From NCBI GenBank assembly GCA_026724425.1, contig JAIUCV010000004.1, forward strand, positions 1,498,001 through 1,562,000: 64,000 nucleotides of DNA, read 5' to 3'. The notes beneath the pieces are model-generated. The model saw only the letters and a program-made list of their open reading frames with translations, searched no databases and had not been told where the DNA came from. The position numbers and the translations under genes were made by a program. This document shows, piece by piece, positions 1-9,607 of the stretch (position 1 is the stretch's first letter; each line of letters begins with the position of its first letter). The stretch is from Erythrophleum ivorense. Taxonomy: Eukaryota; Streptophyta; Magnoliopsida; Fabales; Fabaceae.

Positions 1-107
1 TGATTCTGCATATAGTAAATAAAAATTTCAAAAAACAACGTCTTAGATATACTGGTAACATGATGGGGTTATGCATGACATGTTTCCGGGAATGAATTAA
101 TTATGAC

Positions 108-596
108 CTCCAATTGTATGGATTGCCTCTCCAAACTAGCCACACGTTGAAGCTTCTTTAATCTGGATCTCTGGGCAGAAACCCGATTTGACACCACTCT
201 GCACACAAAAACAAGATTAAACTAATTAAGATTTGTAATTAATTAAAAGATACATATGATAGATATATACCGCTTGAGCTTTCTCGCATCGGAAGGAGGC
301 AGTTGTATTGGTTCTTGTTGGTCAGTTTTGGGGTTAGAGGCATCATGATCATCAGAAGCAGCAGAGACCGTGATATTCTTGTGAGCAAAATCAGGTGTTT
401 GGTGCTGTTGCTTCTTGTCTTGTTCTGTCTTAGCAATAGCAGCAACATCATCAAGGGTATGAGAAGGAGAGTGAGGTTGTTTCAGGCGTAAACGAAATGG
501 TGAAGTTGCACCCAAAGAAGGCTTTGATGATGATAAGTAAGGTCTGTTGGGCCCTGATGATTGCCCTGCCATATCACCCTCAATGCTGCCACACAT
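108..596 (-). CDS. bZIP transcription factor, 5' part (runs off window)
   Basis: Nuclear DNA-binding regulator of the plant bZIP class; target unknown. Two coding exons are visible, 596-271 and 198-108. The first gives a Ser/Gln/Pro-rich N-terminus ending SDARKLKR. The donor is CAAGCG|GTATAT, the acceptor TGTGCAG|AGTGG. The second exon reads VVSNRVSAQRSRLKKLQRV then ASLERQSIQLE. This is a bZIP basic region with the N-x7-R signature and the start of the leucine zipper. Exon 2 ends at GAG with a weak donor (GTCATA); the rest of the zipper lies left of base 1. The joined exons give 139 codons in frame. I chose the ATG at 596 because it follows the acceptor TTTTGCAG at 614-620; an in-frame ATG (MAGQ) lies a few codons later. 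Exon structure and intron phase match the bZIP gene at 13502-16639, so the two look paralogous. Confidence 0.85.
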
Positions 597-611
597 GTCT
601 TCCAATTCATA

Positions 612-873
612 GCCTGCAAAACTACAGGAAATCACAAAGACGCCATGAATGAAGACTTCAAAGAATCATACAGAAACCTGATGATAGGGAATAGTGGACC
701 TGTCGCGGGTTTTCCGCTGCTCACGCCTTCCATTTCACAGCCTGCAAAATTTCAACAAATCACAAAGACGCCATGAATTAAGACACCAAAGAATTATACA
801 GAAACCTGATGATAGAGAAAAAGGGGACCTGTGTCTTGACGCAAGAGAGCAAGGGTTTTCTGCTTCTCACGCT
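612..873 (-). repeat. Tandemly duplicated 5' exon/intron module of the bZIP gene
   Basis: Two direct copies with a 128-base offset, about 612-735 and 739-873. On the minus strand each holds a candidate exon end (ATCATCAG), a donor (GTTTCTGTA), about 65 bases of intron and an acceptor (TTTTGCAG), followed by GCTRTGAA. The gene may therefore have an extra noncoding 5' exon. The ATG inside the duplicated exon runs into a stop in the next exon, so it would be an upstream ORF, not the main start. Confidence 0.7.
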
Positions 874-911
874 ATCAAACACACTCACCACCACTCTAAC
901 ACTGTCTTGAT

Positions 912-923
912 GTGTATTTATTT
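912..923 (-). promoter_or_regulatory. Possible TATA-like element of the left bZIP gene
   Basis: The minus strand reads CCAAATAAATACAC here, about 40 bases upstream of the duplicated 5' exon module. It is an AT-rich TATA-like site at a plausible distance, but no transcript start can be seen. Confidence 0.3.
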
Positions 924-3004
924 GGAGTCGCATCCAAAGTCTTGCTCCTCTATCTCCATGTATACACAGCAGATGCATTGTAGTTACCAAAAATGTCCTC
1001 CATTATTTCTAATTTTTTGGTTAAGGAAAATTTTAAGAAAACCGCTAGTAGATGTCTGGTAATTTGGAAGGAAAGTTTTTTCCCTGGATTCATAACTGTC
1101 CGTGCATTAAATGGTAAGAATTTTAAATTTTGGGTTTTAATGGGGTCAAATTTTAAAGTTTTATTTGTCAAACTTGATAAGGGTAATTTGGTAAACTTGG
1201 TGCTGCCATGTTATATATATTGATGCTTCCTTTTCTTTTTGAGCTTCGTCTACGTCATAACTGTGCATATATTATTAACGTTAAATTAAACACAAATGCT
1301 GATTAGGAATAAATGATAGCTGTCTCCTATTCAAACCACAGAATACACGAGAAGGACATTGGACCCTTCGTAACTGAGTTTTTGGCTTAACACAGAAAAG
1401 CTAATGATCAAGAACGTTCCATTTCTCAGCAAAATTTGGCCACTTGGACTATAGAGATATCCTAGAGATAGTTTCCGTATTCCAAGTTCTTTAACTTTTG
1501 CACAATTTAGATTATTTCAACTATTGATTAAATATTCATGTACTAAAAGCCCGTAAACCATTTATGGTAACTTGAGGATAAAAAGCTTTGTTCAACACTT
1601 TTTTTCTTTTTTTAATAACTAAACTTGTTTAACACATTACTATCTCAACACATTGCTGCTTGGTTTAGTTGCACAGAAGGGGGGAAAAAGTAGAGTTTTA
1701 GTAAATGTAAGAAATTAATAAATTAATTTTTTACATGTATTTGATAACTGCGTAAAATTGCTTTAAATGAGCTATATGGTAACATCTAATAATCAGATTG
1801 TTAAAAACTTCAATACAAATAAAATACTTCAATTACTCATATGATGGGGTTTCACATTTTAAAACCAAAATCAATATGTTCTTTACACGAGAAAGTTTAT
1901 CCGGTTTAAATGTCATATAAATGGTAAATAATAATAATAATAATAACAAAAGCACTATTACATGAAAAGGTTTTGTTATATGTAATCATATAATACATTA
2001 AAAAAAATAATCATATAATTATAATATTGTACAGTATATGCATAATGAAAACATATTTTGATTCGTTTGTGTGCTTCCCAATATATATTTCATTATCCAA
2101 TTTCAAAATAACATGAGTTACATAAAGCCGCCACGGATATCAGTAAGCAGTTTGGAAAATTTTAGGTTAATTAGTTAAGTGTTTATTGTTTGGTCTTTCA
2201 ATAAAATCATAAATTATGTCCTAAGCAGTTTACCGTGTGTTAACTTGTATTTGTACTTTTTTTATGTTATTTTATTTTTTCCATTAGTTTTTATTGGTAG
2301 TGCTTCATCAACTATCCATCAAAGAATTTTGCAATTATTGAAATTACGAATGAAACATATATAAAATTGGTCATTTTTCCAAAAAATTAGTTACACTTCA
2401 TATATATATATATATAATCTCTTTCGGAATTAAAGTTATTATCATAATCAAAATCATAATGTGGCATCATTATATATTCTCAAAATTAAGCTTTTTATAA
2501 ATTTAGAGTCATATTTCCAACCAATATTAAACCTAATCTTTCTTTGTAACTGGTATGGTATTGCACTGAGTGAAAGATAATTGAAAGAGCATGCAAGGAA
2601 CTACATAAAATAGTTTTACGACTTGAACCTAGGATGTTTATCCAAATTTGTTCTCATTCATTCCAAACGTGTTGCTTTTACTTTCATATAATTAACGCCT
2701 AAACTAAGACTTCATATATATATATATATATATATATTTGCAACATAAAATAACACTGAAGAACTTATTGTTAATTTACATGAGAAATAAACCAACCTAA
2801 ATAAGATTAGAACCATAATTTAGCCAACCTTACCCCCTCTTGCAATCATAATTAGTTCTGTCCAAGTGGTTAGAGTTGAATTTCTTTTAATTTTTTATTT
2901 GTTCATTCTCTCACTTGGGGTGTAGATTTATTTTCAACATATGCATTGCTCTAATCTTGAACCACTGCCCAAATCCTCCGCCTCTCCTTCATGAAGGCTT
3001 TGCT
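924..3004. other. Intergenic AT-rich DNA
   Basis: No open frame here resembles a known protein. Contents are AT-rich spacer, short (TA)n tracts near 2400 and 2715, and an (AAT)n tract near 1928. Short ORFs in this stretch are not supported. Confidence 0.6.
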
Positions 3005-3006
3005 CG

Positions 3007-3187
3007 TTTGGTATCCGGAGGGAATTCTATTTTGTATTATGTCTATTATGTTTTTATAATTATTATTTAATAATAATAATTTATTATTTTTTAAAATAAA
3101 GACAAAAATTATTTTTTATTCTTAAAATTATTTTTTTAATTCTATTCTCTAGTCTATTACTCTCTATTATGTATACTAAACAAACCC
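3007..3187. mobile_element. Small MITE-like element
   Basis: About 180 bp of AT-rich DNA bounded by GTTTGGTAT on the left and ATACTAAACAAAC on the right, a short imperfect terminal inverted repeat of the kind seen on many plant MITEs. No coding capacity. The target-site duplication is unclear, so the superfamily is not assigned. Confidence 0.4.
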
Positions 3188-3464
3188 TTAATTTAGTTCA
3201 TTCAAAAAATTATTTGTACTTGACATATTCTCCTTAATAAGAACGACCATATACTTAGGTATGGTAATTATGTTTAGAGATGACAAATTTTTCAAAAAAA
3301 ATTTGGTGGGGACTATCCATTTGGACCCTTATTTAGAGATCTTTTTTTTCATGAAAATGAGAAAGGAAAAAAATCTCCTTGATAGTAATTTAGAGATGAA
3401 GACAAGATTCATGTCACCTATTCCTACGGGGTTTTCATTCTGGTCAAATTATAAAAGTGTTATT

Positions 3465-3888
3465 TGTAGGAATTATAGTGGGCTACAATCAATTATTTAG
3501 TTTTGAATAAAAACGGGCTAATCTATGATCCATGAAAGATACATTTGGGCCCACTTATTATTAGTGATCCTATTGTTTTGGGCTGGATATCTAATTGATT
3601 AGTATGGATAAAAGTGCGGGCTCATAACTCATAGGCCCATAATGGGTGGGTACTAGAGTTCTATTTAAACTTGGCTAGGTCCCTTCTGTGTTCACGTTGA
3701 ATTCTAACTCCACAACTTACCCCATTATAAGTTGTGATAGGGAGTGTGAATCACAGAAGAAGCCCTAGTCTCTTCAAACCTTCAGGCATTCAGAATCAAC
3801 AGGGTATCCTAAATCTGTCGTTATGTCTTCTGCAGGTAATTAATCTAGTATTCTAATTTCATATAATTGTTATGAGTTTATTCTTACA
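3465..3888 (+). repeat. 5' LTR of the copia element
   Basis: Starts TG and ends CA. Contains a TATA-like TATTTAAAC stretch near 3662, a candidate promoter. Near-identical to 7530-7953. Confidence 0.95.
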
Positions 3889-3890
3889 TT

Positions 3891-3902
3891 TGGTATCAGA
3901 GC
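3891..3902 (+). other. Primer binding site (initiator tRNA-Met type)
   Basis: TGGTATCAGAGC, two bases after the 5' LTR, is the standard plant copia primer site. Confidence 0.9.
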
Positions 3903-4157
3903 CTTAATTATATGATTTAGAATCTGATTGGTTGAAGACTTGAATATATGCTTAATAATTTCATCCTTTTCTAATTTTCATTCATGTAAGTTTTTAGAAA
4001 TTCTAATTAGATGATTTTCAAAATTGAAACTTGAAACCTTACGGTTTTTGTAGAATTTGAAATTTTGAATCAATTGGTGCCTGAAATTCAAATTATCATG
4101 AACCATAGATGGGGAATTTTGAATTTGAAATTTAGGCTAGGGTTTATTGAAATTGAA

Positions 4158-4350
4158 TTTCAATTCTCCCATTTGGCTAAGAACTCTTTCTGTTCAGTTG
4201 TACTCTTCTCATTTACTTCAGGCTTACTCTCGCGTAGTGCCAAATCAAGGTCAGCAATTCCTAAGGAGAATTCTAGGTCTTGCTTCCACTTGTTATAATT
4301 CGATCCAGTTAAAATCTCAATTGAAGCAGAACAATTATTCATAGAAAAGA
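4158..4350 (-). pseudogene. Inverted copia gag N-terminus fragment
   Basis: On the minus strand, opposite to the host element, a frame reads MNNCSASIEILTGSNYNKW then KQDLEFSLGIADLDLALRE and stops after FLAKWEN. This is the N-terminal gag start of plant copia elements (LTGxNYxxWK; UBN2/retrotran_gag class). It breaks off at about 4158, where plus-oriented leader-like DNA resumes. It is therefore a piece of a related element held in reverse, from a template switch, nested insertion or inversion. The upstream (higher-coordinate) DNA on the same strand looks like that element's leader. Confidence 0.75.
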
Positions 4351-4448
4351 TAACTGTAAAATTGGAATGCATTAGGATAATTAATAAGGGCAATTTTATA
4401 CATAACTTTAATTAAAATAAGCTATCTCAATGAGGCCAACATAATAGC

Positions 4449-4745
4449 ACATTCTCCTTTGGGTAGAATGTACAAATCAAGATCACCACCTAGATCAAAA
4501 CCTCAGATGAGTTAATCAGTGAGAATACATTGGGTTTAAATATCTATCCCCTTTAGGCAGATAAATATTTTAAACCAATATATTCCCCAATAACTTCATC
4601 TCAAATCAACTCCTAATTATAACATACAATAACCCCCTTTGGGCAGGCTATAATATGAGATAATTAGAAGACTTCCTCTAATTACAAAGGAAATTTTACT
4701 TATTAATATGAATAATTCCACTTTGGTGATAATTATCCATAATAA
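4449..4745 (-). repeat. Row of hairpins with a shared CCTTTGGGYAG-like loop
   Basis: Four stem-loops in a row. H1 (about 4449-4472) has perfect 7-bp arms ACATTCT/AGAATGT around CCTTTGGGT. H2 has arms at 4523-4548 and 4560-4585 (about 22 of 26 positions pair) around CCCTTTAGGCA. H3 has arms at 4613-4634 and 4646-4667 (about 17 of 22) around a loop containing CCTTTGGGCA. H4 has arms near 4700-4719 and 4728-4745 around ACTTTGG. The array lies upstream of the inverted gag start, so it would be in the leader RNA of the donor element. Function is not known to me; a packaging or dimerisation role is conceivable. Confidence 0.65.
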
Positions 4746-5150
4746 TTTATAAAACTCCTTGCACAGGAATTACTTGCCCAGAATTATGGTACAGCATTTA
4801 AAGAGATGAAATATTATACCCTTACTATCCATAAACAAATTCTATGACATTTCCAAAGAGGTTTCATGCAAATAAAATTAAAGTAGAATCTTTTGTTTCT
4901 TAAAACAAACATATAAAGGTATATATATTAGGCTTGAGAGTAGACAAATATATATTATAATTTGTGGAGAGTGAACATTATCATAAGGTTCAAAATATAA
5001 TAAATTAATTTTCCAATGTATCACCTTTTAGAAAATTGTCCAAATAAGTATTAAAAAATATTTTATATATTAATATTTATATAAAAAATATTTATAGCAA
5101 TAAAAAATTTATAAAAAATATTCCAAAAAATCACATTTAAAATAAGGATT

Positions 5151-5910
5151 GCAACGCAAAAAACAGCACTGAAAAATTCAATCCGTAGAATGTACACTCT
5201 CCCTCACTCTCCAGAAGGCGTGAGTGGGCATGGGTTTCAGGCTCATCTTCAACCTCAAGCGGGTCAACCCATATCAGAAATGGGTCACGCAGGACCCATG
5301 GATAGGGGAGTCGGGTTTTGCGTTTTTGGAGCCCTCTTTATGCGATTTTTATGTTTTTTTTGTTCCTAATCCCATTCTAAACTCATCTAACCTAAAATCC
5401 TCAAATTTTATTGAGTTTTTCATGGTTTTTTCGAAGCAAAATCACCCCTTTTCGTCGAGATATGCGAAGCTCGATTATGAGGGATTTCAGACGCGTTTTC
5501 TTGCAATTTTTGTGTGCTTTTGATTCAAGGTTTCACTCTAAACAAATCAATATACAAAGCCCCAAATTTAATCCACAAATTTGGATGATTTGAATGCATA
5601 ATTTTCGGTTCAGAAAAGGTCTCAATGCCCGAAAAATTTCGAATCAAATTGCACTATAATCAGCCAATTTTTGATGCAATTGATTTATGGGTTTCTTTTA
5701 TATCATCATAAGAAACATTGCATTCGAAAATCATCCATCAATTTGCAGTAATTTATGGGATTGAAAATTTCAATTCTATGAACCCTAACTATGGATTTCG
5801 AATTAAAATTCTCATGGAATAAAAGGATTTTTGATGCAATTGGAAGAGGGTTTTTACTTATATGATTAAAGAGAGTGCAATTATAAAAAAGATATTCATC
5901 AATTTGACCT
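5151..5910. other. Unassigned interior DNA of the copia element
   Basis: Links the inverted leader piece to the RT fragment. A GC-richer patch at 5190-5320 precedes AT-rich leader-like DNA. Open frames here have no recognisable domain. I see no second LTR or PBS. Confidence 0.5.
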
Positions 5911-6933
5911 TGTGGAAGTAAATTTATTTTTCTTGTGCTGTATGTAGATGATATTTTACTTGCTAGTAATGATCTTGGTTTACTTCATGAGACTAAGGAC
6001 ATGTTGACTAGGTTCTTTGACATGAAGGACCTTGGTGAAGCATCATTTGTGTTGGGTATTGAGATTCATAGAGATAGATCACGTCATATGCTTGGGTTAT
6101 CTCAAAAGGCATACATCAACAGAGTTCTGGAGAGATTTAATATGCAAAATTGTAAACCCGGAGATGTTCCAGTGATTAAAGGGGATAAATTTAATAAAAA
6201 TCAGTGCCCTAAAAATGAGATTGAAAAGAGAGAGATGAAAGACAAGCCATTTGATAGTGCATTGGGGAGTTTGATGTATGCTCAAGTATGCACTAGGCCT
6301 GACATAGCCTTCATAGTTAGTGTTTTGGGCAGATATCAGTCTAATCCAGGGAATGACCATTGGATAGCCGCAAAGAAAGTAATGAGATACTTGCAAAATA
6401 CTAAAGAGTATATGCTTGTATACAGAAGGGTTGATAATTTGGAGATAATAGGATACACTGATTCAGATCTTGCCGGGTGTCCTGATGATAGAAAATCAAC
6501 TTCTGGGTACATCTTTATGTTAGCTGGAGGTGCCATATCCTGGAAGAGTAAGAAACAGACTCTAGTTGCCTCCTCCACTATGCAAGCGGAGTTTATTGCT
6601 TGTTATGCTGCTACTACTCACGCTGTTTGGTTGAGAAATTTGACAACAGGGCTTCGTATTGTCGATTCTGTTGCGAGACCACTGAAGATTTACTGTGACA
6701 ACAGTGCTGCAGTATTTTATACGAAAAATAATAAGACCACTAGTGGCTCTAAGCATCTGGAATTGAAGTATTTGACTGTCAGAGATTTAGTGAAGAATAA
6801 CGAGATAATTGTTGAATATATAGACACAGATTCTATGTTAGCTGATCCCTTGACCAAAGGACTTAGGCCCATTGTGTTTAAAAGACACGTTGAGAACATG
6901 GGTATTGTAAGTTCTTTTGATATGTTTGGTTAG
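5911..6933 (+). pseudogene. Copia reverse transcriptase C-terminus plus RNase H
   Basis: An open frame of about 340 codons begins in mid-domain at CGSKFIFLVLYVDD, the catalytic YVDD box of copia RT, and runs through RT palm/thumb and RNase H to a stop at 6931-6933. RNase H landmarks include YTDSDLAGCPDDRKSTSGY, SSTMQAEF, CDNSAA, KHLELKY and ADPLTKGL. The N-terminal half of RT, integrase, protease and gag in this orientation are missing. No in-frame stop interrupts the surviving part, consistent with a recent insertion. No start codon is likely to be used; the first ATG would be at 5935 or later. Retained sequence may matter only in cis. Confidence 0.92.
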
Positions 6934-7529
6934 TGGGAGTTTGAGTTTTATATTATTTTCTTGTTATGTTGAATTTTTTTTGGGATATTTTTGACATTAT
7001 TTTATGATTTGTATTCGGCTAATTGATAATGCAATTAAATTTTGGTATTTTTTATATATATGCATCAATTACAAAATTTTGAACTCGGTATCATTAGGAC
7101 CACTATGCTCGTGGTCGATGCTATATTGGAGTTGAGGCATGATGGTTTTTTGACAAACCATACAATTTCTTTGGTTTTAAAGCATTTGAGAGAAATTGTG
7201 AGGACTGACAAAGAAAATAGTAGTTAGGCCGTTGGATCACATTGGCATACTATTTTCTTGCTGCACTCTACACTAATGACTAGTTGACGGAGTCAATGAC
7301 ACTTGTAACTATGAAAGGTTTAATATCAGTAATAGATATGATAACTGTCATGATTCAGTGTCACTTGACTTTAGTTGGATGGAGTCATATTAGATATTGT
7401 ATCTTGGATCATTTGTTTTTAAAAATGTGGCCACAATTATAAAATTAGTCATTAGCCCGAGAGTCGTTTTCAAAATAAAAGTTTTCAAAAAAAAAAAAAT
7501 GAAAAATTGATTTTGCCCAAGTGGGAGAA
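6934..7529 (+). other. Copia 3' untranslated region and polypurine tract
   Basis: Noncoding, ending in CCCAAGTGGGAGAA immediately before the 3' LTR: the polypurine tract that primes plus-strand DNA. An A13-like run lies near 7488. Confidence 0.75.
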
Positions 7530-7953
7530 TGTAGGAATTATAGTGGGCTACAATCAATTATTTAGTTTTGAATAAAAACGGGCTAATCTATGATCCATGA
7601 AAGATACATTTGGGCCCACTTATTATTAGTGATCCTATTGTTTTGGGCTGGATATCTAATTGATTAGTATGGATAAAAGTGCGGGCTCATAACTCATAGG
7701 CCCATAATGGGTGGGTACTAGAGTTCTATTTAAACTTGGCTAGGTCCCTTCTGTGTTCACGTTGAATTCTAACTCCACAACTTACCCCATTATAAGTTGT
7801 GATAGGGAGTGTGAATCACAGAAGAAGCCCTAGTCTCTTCAAACCTTCAGGCATTCAGAATCAACAGGGTATCCTAAATCTGTCGTCATGTCTTCTGCAG
7901 GTAATTAATCTAGTATTCTAATTTCATATAATTGTTATGAGTTTATTCTTACA
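7530..7953 (+). repeat. 3' LTR of the copia element
   Basis: 424 bp, same ends as the 5' LTR, followed directly by the TSD TTATT. Confidence 0.95.
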
Positions 7954-7958
7954 TTATT

Positions 7959-9219
7959 TACATTTATATATAAACATATTTATTTTAAATATCTTTTTTA
8001 TCCATTTTTCTAATATATATTTGATTTTAAAATATAAAAAACAACATATAAGTCTTCTCATAATCGACTCTAGAAACTCTCATCTCATATTAAAAGTTTC
8101 TCCCCTAATTTTTTACTTTCTTTTATCGTTGAAAATGTTTGTTACTATGTTATTCCGGAGGATCTCATGGGGATCCGCCAGAAAATCCCCCCCCCCCCCC
8201 CAAAAAGTGAAAACTGGGGATGAAAATAGGAGAAACAATTTATGGCAGGGTGCCATTCCAATTTATGTTGTTAAAGTTGAACAAAAACTTTGTTGATTTT
8301 CAAGTCCTAGCTAGAATAAAAAAATTTTAACAGACACCATGGATTTGAGTAAAGTGCAGAATAAATAATCAATCAGTGGGCAGAAAACGTCATTAACACA
8401 CCTCATCAGATTGATTGTTAAAAGAGAAAGATCCAAGGACTAAATCATTTGGGGACATGTGTATGAGATCAAATTATGCATTTATTACACTAATAAAAAA
8501 AATTTGAAAGCTAGTAGGTACATGTTTTTGAACAAACGAAAATTAGATATTGGTTAAAAAACAGGTTATTATACTGCTTATATTTGTTTTCGTCGATGTA
8601 GTAGTAATTAGCTATGTATTTAAAAAATTATTCGATCATTAAGTTGTGAATTATTTTTCTATTCAATGGTTAATCTAATTTTTAAAATTTGAATGGATCT
8701 AAACTAAGTACCATTTAATATTTCGAATTATTCAAGTCCATTATATTCACCATGACTTTCAAATTTTCAAATTTCTTTATATTTCTATATCATGATAAAT
8801 AAATAAATTTTTAACCACACATATTGCAGTCAATTATCTGGAAAATAAATAGAATTTCATTTTCTAATTCATTTTCCACGAATAATTTTCTTTCAATAAA
8901 AATTCTAATGTATAATTGGCTGCAAAATTGACAATTATAAATGGTCATCAAATTTTTAGAGTATTTGAAATGCGACCTTTCATTTTGATTAATATGGTTT
9001 TAAAAAAAATAATTCCCCCTTTTTCATATCTATTCATTATAACAAATTAAAAAGGAAATAATAGAAAATTGGCCATGTGTATATTGTTTTTTTGGCAACT
9101 CTCACTGCAGTGGGAGAGTTTGAGAGAAGGGAAAGGATATCTTCAAACAATAACAAAGGAACCTTGTATTGCACCAAAAAATAATAATAATAAAGAGGAA
9201 ACTATATATAACTAATACC
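7959..9219. other. Intergenic AT-rich DNA with a C15 run
   Basis: No gene seen. A run of 15 C at 8187-8201 follows GGGGATCCGCCAGAAAAT; otherwise AT-rich spacer with A/T-run polymorphism-type sequence. Confidence 0.5.
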
Positions 9220-9221
9220 TT

Positions 9222-9542
9222 AAATTATAGTTTACTTGTAATTTTGGTATTTGAATTTTAAAATGTAATATTTTTCCTTCCTAAACTATTATAAAAAAGT
9301 AAAAAATTACATATTAGTTAAAATTATATGTCTAAAAACTACATTTAGAAGTATATGTCAGATTATGTAAGGGAGAGAATTGTGAAACTAACAAAGATAT
9401 AAAATATTGCACAACAAATTATGTAGTTTTTATATATTAATTTTAAGTTATTTATAACATTTTAAAAAGGTTTAAATGGGTAAAATATCATATTTCAAGT
9501 TTTAGATATTAAAATTATAATTAGAGGTTGAAAAAATTATAT
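9222..9542. mobile_element. Possible foldback MITE
   Basis: The left side (TAATTTTGGTATTTGAATTT and following) pairs imperfectly with the right side when reversed (TAATTTTAATATCTAAAACT and following) across about 50 bases. AT-rich, noncoding. Low-complexity DNA can mimic this, so the call is weak. Confidence 0.3.
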
Positions 9543-9555
9543 GTAGTTTTCCTTC

Positions 9556-9606
<51 letters not shown>
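9556..9606. repeat. (AAT)n microsatellite
   Basis: About 17 uninterrupted AAT units after CTTCTT. Confidence 0.95.

Positions 9607-9607
<1 letters not shown>

Larger units (their letters stand above)
3460..7958 (+). mobile_element. Ty1/copia LTR retrotransposon, young, internally rearranged
   Basis: Complete insertion: 5-bp TSD TTATT at 3460-3464 and 7954-7958, and 424-bp LTRs (3465-3888 and 7530-7953) starting TGTAGG and ending TTACA. A PBS TGGTATCAGAGC, matching initiator tRNA-Met as usual for plant copia, lies at 3891-3902. A polypurine tract GTGGGAGAA directly precedes the 3' LTR. By eye the LTRs differ at one base (T/C in GTCGTYATG), so insertion was recent. The interior lacks protease, integrase and the first part of RT. 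It keeps a C-terminal RT/RNase H ORF (5911-6933) and an inverted gag/leader piece (about 4158-5150). The copy cannot be autonomous; movement would need proteins in trans. Confidence 0.95.

Noticed and set aside
6097..6899. Minus-strand frames opposite the copia RT/RNase H
   Set aside because: Shadows of the plus-strand coding sequence.
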